From NCBI GenBank assembly GCA_958295665.1, contig OY282558.1, positions 30,525,045 through 30,589,044 of the forward strand: a stretch of 64,000 nucleotides of DNA, written 5' to 3'. This document shows, one piece after another, positions 24,397-37,394 of the stretch. A program made the position numbers and the translations under genes. Each line of letters starts with the position of its first letter. The first letter of the stretch is position 1. The notes under the pieces are model-generated. The model was not told the DNA's origin. It saw nothing but the letters and a program-made list of their open reading frames with translations, and ran no database searches. This DNA is from Tipula vernalis. Lineage: Eukaryota > Arthropoda > Insecta > Diptera > Tipulidae.

Positions 24397-27300
24397 TAAT
24401 GGATAGGTAAAGTAGAAGAAAAATCGTGAGAACATTTTTTTTTATGAGTTATATCACTCAACAAACTACTCATAATCTTATAAACGTTTGGTTTTATTAT
24501 CAAAATATTTAAATTTTTCTAGTGCCCCCAGAGGGCTATATATTGTATTGGGGAAAATTAATAGCCAAATTTTATTGAGTTTCATGTTATTTGATTGGAT
24601 TTATGGATTATATTCTGTTAATATGTCTTAGATATATGATTTTAATGTTTTACAATGTAGCAATATTGATACATTTTCAAAATATCATTTTTAACGAAAT
24701 ATTAATTCCCATGCAAAATACTCCGTCAAAACAAAAACCTGCCCTGAATAAAATCGTGCTTATATACTATGTATATACTTCGAGAGTAGACGCCACAACT
24801 TCTATAAATTCCAAAATTTACTTATTGTATCATTTTGTGATCAAACCCAAATTTTAGTGACAGTCACGTATAGTAAAATGTCAAATGATAAATTTAAACA
24901 AAAGACGCGCCGAAAAGTTACATTCCCAAGCCTCATAATTATTTCATAAATACAATTTATAAAACTTAATATTTTTTCTTTTTCTTTTGGTTGGTTGGAA
25001 GACGACGTATTTATATTCCCATAAAATTTTATAGATTTTTAATTTTAAATATTAAATTAAAATTTAGAATTAGAATGTGTATCACGTGATTGAGGTTTTT
25101 CGTGTGTTCATGTTTATGTACACTTGATTTCATAATAAAAATTTGACGATTAAAAATTTGGTTATAATTTAATTTAGGTAAAAAATGTGCTTTGCATTAT
25201 AATACGCATCTCATTATTTAAAATGTCTGGAATATTCCTCCCAAATTTTTAACATAAGTTTTGTTTGTAACGATTACTGTGCATGTAGGCGTAATTAAAT
25301 ACACAAAATACGTTAATTAATTTAATAAAATGATAATAAATATTTATAAGTAATAGACGAGTATATATTCATGTAATTATTTCTTTTGCGGACTCATTAA
25401 AAAAGCCCTCAAGGTATACAGCAGAGGAATAGAATCTTTCGGATTTCATTTGTACTGTGTTTACGTTTTCTTCATCCATTTTTACTAAAAATAATTCGTA
25501 TTATTTTCACTGACGATATTATTATTTTATTAGACATATAATAATAATAATAATAAAATGTTCGAAATATCAGGTTAATTGAAAAGTCGGATAATACGCT
25601 AAGTGGTAGGTACATGTAATGCAACCCAATATCGAGAGGTAAAACAACAATAGAAAATGCTTAAGAATAACAAAAAGATGAAACAAAAATTTAATAACAG
25701 AAGGTTGAAGCGCAGAATTTATTTTTTAAATTTTTGCCGGAAACATTTTTTATTTTTATTTTTTTTTTTATTTAATTTAATAAACGAAAACAAATTTTTT
25801 TTAATTTTAAACATTTTTCGAAGATGATTTGTTTATTGCGCGCACAGTGCAATAATGTAGCGAATGTAATTTGATACTTCTCTAATTAATATCGTCTTGG
25901 TTGCCGTTGTTGCCATAAATAATATTTTTTTTTTAATTCCATTCTCGTCATGCTCTCTGGTCATAAGGTGAAATATTTTTATTTTTTATTTTTACATTAA
26001 TAAACATTCATAGTAAATTATAATCATAATAATAATAAAATAAAATTACAAAAAAATAATTTAAATTAAAGATTTTTTATTATTATATAAAAAATACAAT
26101 TCGCGATTTTTATGTGTGTATCAAATCGTAAGAACATTCTTATGTATATATTACACCGCATTTAGCTTAAGGGCAACATTGCAGCATTAAAAAAAAATGT
26201 TATTATTGCTAATTTCGAAATGTTTAAATTAATTTTTATTATTCATTTTTGAAAAAAAAAAAACAAAAGTAAAATATTATAAGAAATGCATTTTATGATA
26301 AATTGTTTTTTATATTCGCGGAACAACTGGCCTAAGATTGGAAACCAAAAGTGACCTACACCAACAGAAAGACTAAAAGAAAAAATATTAAGTTGAAAAT
26401 AATAAAGAAACCAAAGGCATGTTGAACAATGTAGGCCAACTAATTTCCTGTCCACCTGGTACTTATTAAAAAAGAAGACACTGGTAACCTTGGTTCTTTG
26501 TAGCTGACTTTATATTTGAATTTCAAAAACGATATTTAATTGTAACCAGCACAAAGGCCGTTATATCAATCAAAGGTCGTTAAAAAAAACTGAAAGCTTT
26601 TACCATTAAAATTAAAGAGGCACACTTTTGGTTTTGCCGTAGTAATTTTCATGGAAATCTTTACTAACTTCGTTCGATATAAGTTTCAGAAATCCTAAAA
26701 TACAAAGTATTTTTAAATTAGGTTTAGATAGGTCAAACGGATTTTGTAAAATAGCTTTTGAAAACGATGGTAAGTTTCCTCATAAATACCACGATTAATT
26801 CGTGACTTCCTAACGTGGCTAGGAAAGATGGCATTCAAATGAATATTATGTATATATGTAATCTATCAAATTTACGTTCAAGTTTTAATAGATTTTCCAT
26901 AAACCATGAAGGCCTCAGTAGGTTCCTACCGATCGTAAGTCAACAATTGGTTTTATTATGATGTCACTTCTAGTGAAGCGGCGTGGCTCCTTCGGGAGGG
27001 TTATCCAATACGTCGCTCCGAATTTAAAGAATTTATAAGATTAATGGAACTTATGGAAATTACAAAATTTTGATACAAAATTTGTGGATTTATGGTGAAT
27101 TTCAATAAAATTTCAGAATTTATTATTTGTAACGAAACAGTCGTGAGTTTATTAGTTGTATGAAAAATAATTCAGATTTACTATTTTTCTAGGTGTAAAC
27201 TTCTATGTATAGCAGGAGTGTTCGGTGAAGCAAGAATATCTCCGATCACTCCAATCAATCAATTTACAGATTTAATTTCAGAAATAACAACAACCTAATT

Positions 27301-30300
27301 TCTATCTACATAATTTGATTTGTTATTAAAATATCTGAATTTGTTTCTTGGAAAATGTTTATAGCGAAGTAACTCTAATAAATTAATAGGAAAAAATCGA
27401 AAAAAATCGTCTTAAATCCCAATAGTACAAAAATTTAAGCTTCTAAAAGTTTTCATAGGCCATCAAAATTCCAAAGAGGCCTTAAGTATGATTATTACTC
27501 GGTCTTATACCCTAGATATACTGCGATTTAATTTTCGAGATTAGTCGCGGTGTGTCAACCTCGATTTAGCTAATCCCTTTGTTTTTTCATAGAATACTTA
27601 ACCTAATTTAGCTAAATCCGATTTATTAAACCACAGTCTGCCTAGCGTATTAGGATTAGATAGAGGCAAATTCATTAAATTTTTTCAAATTTATACGGCT
27701 GACGATAATATTTCAAGCTATTATTAATATTTTTTTAAATTTCGAAGAAAATGAGGAATTGTGATATATCAAATTGTCAATTTTTGAGTAATGCGGATTT
27801 GTCAAATTGTTATACCATAAATGCAAACCAAATATTATGTGTGTTCGAATTTCACAACAGTGATAAAAACATTGTTCGAATACTAACCTGAGGGTAATTA
27901 TATTTAATTATTGTGATGATCATGATTGTATTGTTCTGAAGCTGTTTAAACTCTTTAAAAGTACATCGGTTAATTTCCGGCGAATTTACGTTTCTCGTCC
28001 GTAGTACATTGCTTGACTGAGCAGTTTTTCATGTCAATTTTGTTTTTCCAATATTTTTCCGCTTTGTCTGTTCCTCCCTCTTGAATATTTGGGTGGCTAC
28101 AAATCCACTAAGGCTGCTATTTTGTGTGTGGACATTTCACCACATCAGTAAAAAATAAAGATACAAAACAATCGGAACGTTCTGCATGTTATTTGTGACA
28201 ACTAATCTATAGATAATTTTTGTTGTGTTAAATTCTGAATTATTTTGATTAAATATAAAATGAATGAAAGTAATTTCGCAATGCTGAATTTTCTTCCAAA
28301 CATTGTGGTATTTTTTGATAATTAGAAAGTAAAAGCTAAGGAAGTTTAAGTTAAAGTTACAATTAAAAGTTAAGACCATTTTAAATACTTTTTTGCGATT
28401 GCGACAAAATAACCTTTCCGTCTTTAACATAAAACTGTTTGTTCCATCGTTATTTGGGCTGACATATTTCCTGTTCTTCAGTCGGTCTTAATGTACTGAA
28501 TAAAGCCAAATATAATTTTCGATAGCCAATTTAAATGCACTCGACGTATCCTCAATATTCCTCCAACAAATTATTATTGATTAAATCCCATTTAAATTCA
28601 ATTAAAAACGAAACATGATATATATCTAACACCTGTTAGTATCAAAATTGTATTATACAAAATCACGATCAAATTGACATGTTGAATGAGTAAACGGAAA
28701 TTTCATGTTTTATGTACTGTACATGCATATACCAACATAAATACATAGTTATGTTAATTATTCCAAAAAGGAATTTAATTTTATAATAAGACTGCGTGCC
28801 GTCATTTTCAAGCTTTTTGTAGACGAATATTTACCGCCTATTAATTACTAAATATGTGGATACTCCAATAATACAACCCTACCACACCAATAGTAAACCC
28901 CTTGCCCTCATATACAAAAGCTTGGTGAATAAGCATAAAAGCACAAGCAACAATAAAGAATAAGAAAACCATAAAATGCTGCACACTTGATACAATAAAA
29001 ATTCATATACGAGAGTGCATCTTCAATTTGAATGTCTTATTGATCGTCTTGCAGTCTTCTTCTTGCAATTCGTGCAAAATATAAACGAAGGATGATGAGG
29101 ACGTTTTAAGTTTTATTCGTTTACGTTATCGTCTTCGCTTATTCATATAGTTATGGAATGAAAATTTATATCAAATATGGTAATTGAAATTCAATTGTGT
29201 CTTATACTTATATATATATGTATGAATTGTATGTTTGATACGAAGTCGCGAGAATGGTGATGTAATTGTATGAAATTATTTTGGTTACCTGCGGAATTTG
29301 TGGATTTGTGCTGTTATAACAGCTTAATCAATTATTTTGATATTGTTAAGTCAAGTGTTGTAATTTTAATTTGTACCTCAAACTAAGAAGTAGATCATAT
29401 TACACTTGGGATATTTCCGTCAACATCAAGCAATTATTAAAATTGTATTTAAACCTTCACAAGTGTGTGTATTTGTGTGTGTTTGTTTAAGATAAATATG
29501 GATTTTAATTTTCTGTGCTAAAATTGTCGGTCGATTCATAAGAAAAATAATTTCCAAATCCAGAAGGTATATATGTATAAAGTAGCGCAACCTAACATGT
29601 TATCATCAAAAATAAAATGCCGATAAATTAATTAATAATTGCTGTTTGCAGCTGAAATGTTCATAAATCAAATGAATCTCAAACAGCTTCGCGAATACAG
29701 TGGTATTTTTCTTATGCTTAAATAATCGCGAGAGCCAAAGAAGAATATGGAGAATAAATATTTGAATTAATTTTATTTCAGTTTTTTTTTTGTATTGTAA
29801 CTTCACGACACAAGATAGACTTTTCAATAACTTGAATTTGATTTGTTTGACCAAAGCGAAGATACGTTAACACCCGAGATATGGTATTAGTTCATATTTT
29901 AAGACGTATTTTGTCGGGTTTGCCAATGTTGTTTTTTGTTTTAATATTTATTTTGGAATGATAAATAAAATTTGCAAAGTGCGCACGATAGTTATTATAC
30001 GAATGGTATTTACCCACTTGTTTCTTTTTATAATATACAAGATCTTTAGATCATCTTACATCTCTCATCTCATTACTTAATTTTTTGTATTTTTGTCATC
30101 CACATTTAATTTAAATACACATTTTTCCCATCAACATTTTATTCTTATTTTGGTAAATTTACAAGATTTTATTTTGTATTTAATTGGGATTTCTGTTGTA
30201 ATTTTTTGAAGAGGCGGAAGGAGACACCGCAAACTCTTTAAAATTAATTAAATTTATATGCGCAGAGATAATGGAAAATATGACATTCAATAATATTTTA

Positions 30301-31008
30301 TGGAAATTATGCACAATAAATTTGTGGATTTGCTTAATGGAACTCCAAGAGGTTAAATACCTTGGTGAGACATGGACGCGTTTTTCTAAAGTATGGCCCA
30401 TTCATTGAATCAATTAAATGATAGATTAAAATTCACACAATTTATTCAATTGTTTATAAGTTGCGGTTGTTAACAACTTATAGCGACATAAACATACAAA
30501 CTCATGTATAGCAGATTAAATTTGAATTTATTAAGATAATCATCATAATAATCATGAAGATGATGATGATTATGTCGAATTAAATGTGTGAGACAAAAAG
30601 AAACGCGGTTTCTTTAGTGCTAGTTTATACAGTGAACGAAATAATTATAAACTAACTCAAATACAAATATCAAATTTCAAATTGTGTTCAAACATTCTTT
30701 CCTCACGCTTCATATTTTAAATAACATCGATATCTGATCAAAATTCTAACGTAGATTACATATCAGATTAATAGTGTGTCGCATTATACATACCTACATA
30801 TACAACTATTTTGTAATTATATACACAAAAATAAAATGTTCAAATTTATTTTTTCTTATTTATTTTATTTTAATTTAATTTTATTATTATAAAAATTACA
30901 TTTTTATTGAAATTTTTAACGTTGAAACGTCTTAAGATTATTTCGATTTTTTTTTTTTTTTAATTTAACACTTTTAACAGTTTTTTATTTTTATAAATTT
31001 TTTGATAT

Positions 31009-31026
31009 CTCTCTCTCTCTCTCTCT
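31009..31026. repeat. (CT)n microsatellite
   Basis: Nine CT units. Confidence 0.85.
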
Positions 31027-31709
31027 TGTGGTTTTATTATAATTTTATTTATTATATGATAAATTTAATCATTGACATTGCGCGACAAGCAAAACTTGGG
31101 TTGTTGATTTTAGTGTAGAAGAACTAGAAAAGATGATAGATAGAAAAATTTGATAATTTGTAAAATCAATATAAATAAAACTACTTGATTGTTATTATTT
31201 ATTTGCTAAATTGGATTTTTTTTGTTAGCAGACAAAATATTTGCTGACTTAATTTTCTCGAACAAGCTTGTCATATTTTTTATTTTATTTTCCATTTTAT
31301 TGAGATTAAAACCAGGACGAGGACAAACTCATTTAAGATATACTTATACAGGTAAAACTGTGCAACATTGAAAGTACCAAAAAGTGTGTTTCAAATACAG
31401 TTTTGGGACTCTTCAAAAGGAAGCACTATTTTGTTGATTTAGAGGGCCTTGAGGAAATAGGACATTTAAAGTAAGCTACCTTTAAGGGTAGAGCTAATGG
31501 TAGATTTTTAAATTCATAATTTTCATTTTAAAAATGGAAAAATGAAAGTAACTGAAGGTGTGTTAGCCTAACAAAGCCTCTAGCAAAAAAGTAAAGTTAC
31601 TCTGATATTCCATTTCAAAGTTCAAGGAATAATGTTTGCATGGGATATCTAAAAGTAATAATTTCTTTCAAAAATGTCCGTATCCATACCACGATTTAAT
31701 TATTTATCC

Positions 31710-32010
31710 TCCAACTCATTGAAACTCCTTACGTCCCTAGAAACTTTAGTCTGTTGCGTGCTAGACGAGGGCAGGTGGAAAGAAGATGAAGTATTGTCTC
31801 TTCCTCCTCTTCGTCGTCGCAACTATGACAATAGTCATGTGATGAGAAATCAAGCCTACATCAAGTCTACTCGCATGCCTGCCTATGACACAGTGGCCCT
31901 TAATCATTCCAACAACCGCACGCTGATCTGACTCCGCTGAAGTGAAATCAGCTGTTTGCGTCTCGCCATGTCCAACTTTGGACAGACCTGCCGAGTTTTT
32001 ACACATGTGA
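31710..32010 (-). pseudogene. Non-LTR retrotransposon C-terminal (post-RNase H) fragment
   Basis: Read on the minus strand from about 32000, the frame contains RAVVGMIKGHCVIGRHASRL, the region after RNase H where many elements have 'LxGxLTGHCxLxxHxxRL'. After a frameshift near 31850 comes CHSCDDEEEEETILHLL followed by CPRLARNR. This is the CxxC...E.E...H.L..C zinc-knuckle tail common at the end of Jockey- and I-like ORF2 proteins. The fragment stops about 100 bp before the Penelope-like element begins. Its RNase H half lies on the other side of that element, at 37.4-37.7 kb, on the same strand. Confidence 0.8.
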
Positions 32011-32132
32011 TGTTACTTGACCATCTGTCGTTCATCAACTTACTAGCTTCTTCCTAAAGCAGTAGTTTGCATGACGCTAGAGGCAATATCGCAAGAGGCA
32101 ATATGTTTTTTGTGTATTTCGCTTTTAATAAG

Positions 32133-32480
32133 TTTTTTTAAAAATTAGAAATACAAATTTTTATTTTATATGTATTTGTTAATTTTGTTTGTTTTTTATT
32201 TATTTTATAAGTTTATTTCCTTATAGTGAAATTATTTAGATTTTTGATTTTCAAAATCAATTTCGATATATACTTATATCATCTTCAGTTGACCGCTAAT
32301 AAAACTTTATTGAAAAAACCATCTTTTCAGGGGTTTCTATGTTCAATTTGAAATTGTTTGGCTTACTTATGAATTCAAAATCAAATCATAAATTTTATTG
32401 GTTATTGTATTAAATTTTGAGTTCAACATGAACGTGTTATTTCTGTTTTTGTAAATTAATATTTCTTCCATCCGATCCAA
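32133..32480 (-). repeat. Left inverted arm of the Penelope-like element
   Basis: This arm is the reverse complement of the element's 3' end. It covers the last codons of the GIY-YIG frame (GATCGGATGGAAGAAAT, here as ATTTCTTCCATCCGATC at 32461-32477) and the 3' untranslated end. Inverted terminal copies of this kind are known for Penelope elements and are thought to arise during their integration. Confidence 0.8.
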
Positions 32481-32641
32481 ATATGTGTAGATGGCTTGGT
32501 AATTGAGGTGTGTATTGATTGATTCGGTCCTAATTTTGCCAATATCCCTTGTCCAAATGATCTTTCAGTTTTCTGTGTATAATTTTCAATAAATCAAGTC
32601 TCAAATTGAAGATCATTCCCAAATATATTAATATTAAAATT

Positions 32642-33315
32642 ATGAGTAAATCCAGAGCAGCGATAAGGACAAAGAGTAAAGCAGAATATTTGTGGCTTTC
32701 AAATGAGAATAAATTATTGTATACAAAAATCAACAAGCTAACAATGAAAGTATACAATTTACATCTCCAAATTGCAAAAAATTGCCATTACATTTTATAT
32801 TTGGAATATTTGGAATAAAGCGAAAAATGTTGTAGAACGAAGATTAAAATCCAAAAAAGCAACAATTTTAAAAAAATTAAAAATCCTGAAACAACAAAAG
32901 ATGAGAACGTCGCCAAACCCAGAGGTCACAACGTCAAACCAACATCCAATTTGATAGCAATGAAACGGATAAACTGTCTAAAGGATTAAAGTACAATATA
33001 ACTCCGCATCACGACGTAAAAAACAGAAACAGACACCTTTTGAATATCGAAAATTCCATCACGAAAACAAACATTGAAAATCAATCGGATATTAGAGCAA
33101 TGATAGCGTACAAAATGAGTGATTTTCATGAAGTAGGACGGAACCAAAATTCCAATGAAATCAAAACAGTAAGAAGCATAAAGAAGAAAATAAAGGACAA
33201 CAATTCGATAGTTACAAAGGAGGATAAAGGAAACACAATTGTCATTATGAACAGAGGCATATACAACAAAAGTCGACGAATTTATAATAAACAAAAATAT
33301 TCAATAAATCTATAA
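32642..33315 (+). pseudogene. Penelope-like N-terminal region
   Basis: Two overlapping frames (32642-32818 and 32772-32954) encode basic, helical sequence such as KINKLTMKVYNLHLQIAKN and then RRLKSKKATILKKLKILKQQ. The shift between them marks a frameshift near 32790. A further frame (33040-33315) holds IKKKIKDNNSIVTKEDKGNT and then IVIMN. The pattern L(N/K)KK(I/L)xxNNxIxxKxDKGNTxVI precedes RT motif 1 in Penelope-like elements, so this frame identifies the family firmly. Confidence 0.8.
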
Positions 33316-33317
33316 AA

Positions 33318-34060
33318 AATGTAATCAACAAATCAAAACACTTAGTAGATAGCAGAGAGATGAGACAGAATAAGATGATCAATCCAACAGCACCGATAAT
33401 GAGAGGATTACCGAAAATACACAAACCTGAAGTACTAATAAGACTTATAGTTAACTTTGCTTCGGCTCCATCTTACAAAATTGCCAAATTTATTAATAAT
33501 TGGAAAAACAAAAACGTAAAATTAGAAAATGATCATTCTATAAAAAAAACAACCGAGCTACTCAATAAAATAGAAGGGAAAATTAGCGTCATTCGATGTC
33601 GCTACTATGTACTCAAATATACCAGTAGGAGAAACATTGGAGATTACAAGAAGTTTATTAGCCAACCGAGATATAGAAACAGACGTGATGGATAAATCCA
33701 ACTATTAGAAGAAATTACAAATCAAAATTATTTTAAACACGAAAATAGATTTTACAAACAAACCTGTGGTCTTCCGTTGGGTAGTCCACTATCCGGCACA
33801 TTAGCTAACATTTATTTAAATTACTTCGAAAATAAATTTATTATGAACAACATAAATAAATCCTACAAAGATATCGTTTACTGGTACAGACACGTAGATG
33901 ATATCCTGATCATATTTACGGGTACAATCAGGCAACTAAATCAATTTTGTAATTATTTAAACCAATTACACCAAAATATTAAATTTACATTGGAGATTAA
34001 AAATAATCAAAATATAAATTTCTTGGATATAATTCTGATTCTCAGCATAATTTCAAAATA
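33318..34060 (+). pseudogene. Penelope-like reverse transcriptase
   Basis: RT motifs appear in order: GLPKIHKPEVLIRLIVNF (Penelope 'PKxHK' block, about 33398), then SFDVATMYSNIPVGE in a shifted frame (about 33588-33632). After a stop at about 33706 come CGLPLGSPLSGTLANIYLN (33766) and WYRHVDDILIIF (33882-33917). The catalytic aspartates of SFDV and VDD are all present. There is one frameshift near 33585 and an in-frame stop near 33706, so the enzyme is not encoded intact. It would have made cDNA from the element RNA. Confidence 0.88.
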
Positions 34061-34401
34061 TTTAGAAAACCAATCCAAACCAGCCGTACGATCCATGAGA
34101 AGTCAAACCATCCATACCAACAAAAGAATTGAGCATACAAACACATGATTCAGCGTCTAAATGACATCAATATGTCAGAAATGGATTACAACGATGAATT
34201 AAATACAATCAAATTCATTGCGAATATAGACCACTACTTTTCATTTTGATGAAGATGTGCAACCAAAATATGGCAGTGTAGAGTTTAATAAAAAATTCTA
34301 GGAAACTTCTTCAAATTTTTTTTTCAAAATTATGGTTACAAAATTGCTTATAAAACTCAAAATTCATTGGAAAAGCCTGAGAATGAGAGAATTATTCAAT
34401 T

Positions 34402-34629
34402 TTGGACACCGGAGTTTCATATTGTCCTTCATTTTATTTAGGGCAAACTAGATCATTTGGACAACGGTTTAAGGAACATACAAGGGATATTGGCAAAATT
34501 ATGACAACCAAATTTCGCTCAACACAACACAATTTCCAAGACATGAACACAAATTGGGAAATTTTACATCGTATGAAGAAAAGTAGCTTATTGGATCGGA
34601 TGGAAGAAATATTAAATTATCAAAAATAG
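34402..34629 (+). pseudogene. Penelope-like GIY-YIG endonuclease fragment
   Basis: A 75-codon frame begins with YCPSFYLGQTRSFGQRFKEH. This matches the Cys-containing (C)xxxYxGxTxRxFxxRxxEH core of the GIY-YIG nuclease that follows the RT in Penelope elements. Between the RT and this piece (about 34060-34400) the frame is broken. The stop at 34627-34629 is probably the natural end of the protein, because the inverted left arm carries the same sequence. Confidence 0.8.
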
Positions 34630-34641
34630 AAACAACACGTT

Positions 34642-37213
34642 GGGTAAAACACCTAATAATGGGCCCCCTTAAGCGAATTATTTTTTTTACGGAATAATTA
34701 TGATTTAGTCAGTTGGCAAATTTTACTGAAGTCGTGTTTTTTATGTTTAGCAAACATTTAAGAATCAGTAACGAGTTTAATATCATAAACATTTTAATGT
34801 AAAATATAAAAAAATCACATTAAACGAGAAATATCACTTTTTCCAGTAATGGGCCATATTTGTTCAGTAATGGGCCATACAGTTTTACTGGTAAAGAGCC
34901 CCTTTGTATTTTATTTATGAAAACGTAATTATGATCATTTCTAATATGTTACTTTTGTAAAAAAATATAATTTATTCAATTTATTCAATTTATTCATATC
35001 TATAATAATAATTACATAATACAATAAAAAATAAAGTTAGGTACATTTAACTTAAATCTAAAATGATTAATTAAGATTTAATAAGGAACTAAAAATCAAA
35101 TCACTAGTAATGTGTCCAGCACATTTGAAGCATATGCCACATGTTACGTTTACATCATACTCGTCCAAAAACAATTTTCGAACGTGGCATTCATTGGTGA
35201 CGTCATTAGCCTCATTACTGATTTGTTGAACTTCAGTTGACTGATCATTTTTGGTTATGTTTTGAAATACTTCCCTCAACTTTACAGATTAATTCTTCGA
35301 TATCACTCTTTTCTTTAATGGTTAAGGCTTTTTACGTAACTTACAATCTATTCTTTCCGTTTTTCGTTTTTGCCTTAGTAACGCTTCTTGATCCCTTTTT
35401 TCTTTTTTAATTTTTCTCTCCTTCATTCGATTTTCCTTCTCGGTTTCTGCAACTATTTTTTTATTAAGTTTATTTTCTACGTCTTTCTGGTAAGGTGTTG
35501 ACGAAATAATAAAGCTGCGATGTTCTGAATTTTTAATTCCCTTGCGCACGGGTGTTTCAGGGACCGCGAGAAAGCTTCGTATTTGAACATTTGTATCATC
35601 TAGGATATGCAGCACTGGTATACCGGATAAATTGCAATTTTCTGGACCATTGAACTATAAAATTTCGTCGCAAAAAAATTGGTCGTTATTTGAAAAACGT
35701 AGATTAAAACACTATAATATAATTATTTTTACCTCATCAATGAATTCAATAGAATGTATTTCTTGCGATATTGCCTCACGCACATCTGTGGGATTACTTA
35801 TTATTTCATGATCAAAAGCGTCACCTTCTCCATTTTCGCCGTAGCTTGTATGGATATATGTTTAATGGAGGCACTACAGAACCAGATGCGGAGAAGCTGA
35901 ACATGACCGTCAAATTTTCCTTGGCTTTGCCTCGATCGATTTCATACACGTTCTTTGAGCCTGTTACAGAATAGGTAACCAATTATTTAAATTCATTTTT
36001 CATAAATTAAACTAAACAAATCTTACCTTTAGGAGTAATGACCTTCCCAGTTTTAGGACACATTAAAAAATTGGTTTCATCTCCATTGAATATTCTTGAT
36101 GGATCTTCAAGAATATTTAAAAAGCTTTTGTCCGTTAGGTAATTTTTGATTTGGTTGAACCAACCACGAATATTTGTCTCGGCTACTTTCGAACTGGCAT
36201 CGGTTACCGATTCTGGAGTCCGAACTGTAAGATTTGGATGCCGTTTAAGGAAACTCTCGTACCATGAATTTCCCGGACAATTATTCTTAAATGGATTATC
36301 CCTGGGTGACGCATCTAAAAATATTTTAACAGCGTTCTGGACACCCTGCTTTCGACGTGGGAATCCTTTCGCGAGATTTGCGCTAAGCCAGTCGACAATA
36401 TCTGTTTCTTCCTCTATGGTTAGCACTGGTGGTAGCCCATACGAACTTTTTTTTACCCTGTTGTGAATTCTGTTTTGTATTGTAGATCTCGGAATATTAT
36501 ATTTCCGAGAAGCGGCGTGAATCGATAATCCATCAGTTATTTCGGTCAGTGCAGTCTCTATATCTTTGCGGTTATATTTACTAACTTTGGGCATTTTTCT
36601 GGAAACAGACATCTTATGAAATAAATAATGCCACTTGCATAAAATATAAAAAAATTCTTTCATTATAATAACATCAAATTTATCCATTAACAAAATATTT
36701 AAGTTCAGTTTTAATTAGGGGCTTATAAAAAGAATACATAATTTAACCAGAAACACCATTTATAAGCAAGCCCCTATAGCCCATTACTGATTAATTTGAA
36801 TATATACAACCAGTTATAAGCCCCTTTATTATTTAATCTAAGCATTATTTTTCTGATATTCAACCTTTAAAATTCCCTTTATTTTTATATTTATTATTAG
36901 GAAAACCAATGTTCTAACATTAAAAATTATTAATAAATATTTAAAATGTAAAATAAAAAATCAATTTCTTAAGAAAATCTCTAATACTCACCTAATTTTT
37001 GAGTCACTCAAACACACGTCTAATCACATTTCAATGTTTAACACGACTGAAAATCTAAAATTATTTTATATACGCATAATTAAATAAAACAAAAACAGTT
37101 TAAATAATATACCAATACAAATAATAAATTTTGTCGCGAAAATTAGTTATTATCATATAAACGCGCTACTGGCCCATTACTGTGTAGGGGGCTTATTATT
37201 AGGTCTTTTACCC
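34642..37213 (-). mobile_element. Pogo/Tigger-like DNA transposon (2.57 kb)
   Basis: Ends are set precisely because the interrupted Penelope sequence exists uninterrupted, in inverted form, at 32424-32446 (CATGAACGTG). Here it is split as CACGTT | element | TTCATG. The terminal inverted repeats are 27 bp (34642-34668 and 37187-37213). They read GGGTAAAA, one variable base, ACCTAATAAT, two purines, then GCCCCC. The flanking duplication is TT, not the usual TA. Inside, AGTAATGGGCC motifs recur at 34845-34855, 34866-34876, 36779-36789 and 37171-37181, facing inward. They are probably transposase-binding subterminal repeats. The transposase runs on the minus strand. Confidence 0.85.
35067..36693 (-). 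pseudogene. Pogo/Tigger-like transposase with introns
   Basis: Exon 1 (about 36596-36027, likely start MPKVSKYNRKDIETAL) has a psq-type helix-turn-helix (AASRKYNIPRSTIQNRIHN), a CENP-B-type second DNA-binding part (WYESFLKRHPNLTVRTPE) and the first catalytic block RIFNGDETNFLMCPKTG. A GT-AG intron of 66 bp (36026-35961) follows. Exon 2 resumes in frame as SKNVYEIDRGKAKENLTVMF and PPLNIYPYK. The middle DDE segment with the second catalytic aspartate is then missing. A second GT-AG intron is possible near 35728-35650, before a C-terminal basic, coiled-coil-like part (35615-35322). A Cys-rich end follows (CGICFKCAGH, 35067-35279). Deletion and frame breaks suggest a non-functional copy. Confidence 0.8.
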
Positions 37214-37394
37214 TTCATGTTGAACTCAAAAATTAATACAACAACCAATAAAATGTATGATTTGATTTTGAATTCATAAGTAAGCAGAACAATTTTTAAA
37301 ATGAACATAGAAAACCCTGAAATGATAGTTTTTTCAATAAAGTTTTCAATAAAATAAAAATTTGTATTTCTAATTTAAAAAACAAAAACTGTAT

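Larger units (their letters stand above)
22255..31700. other. Non-coding AT-rich stretch
   Basis: This 9.4-kb stretch shows no recognisable protein, tRNA or transposon domain. It contains a palindrome TACTCGAATATTCGAGTA near 22362-22379, a repeat of GTCAATTATGCG near 22638-22671, a (TA)n run at 24359-24392 and a (CT)n run at 31009-31026. Open frames are short and biased to Phe, Ile and Lys. Confidence 0.6.

Noticed and set aside
35771..35974. Plus-strand frame of 67 codons
   Set aside because: It is the antisense shadow of the pogo-like transposase exon on the minus strand.
36146..36466. Plus-strand frame of 106 codons
   Set aside because: Antisense shadow of the psq/CENP-B part of the pogo-like transposase.
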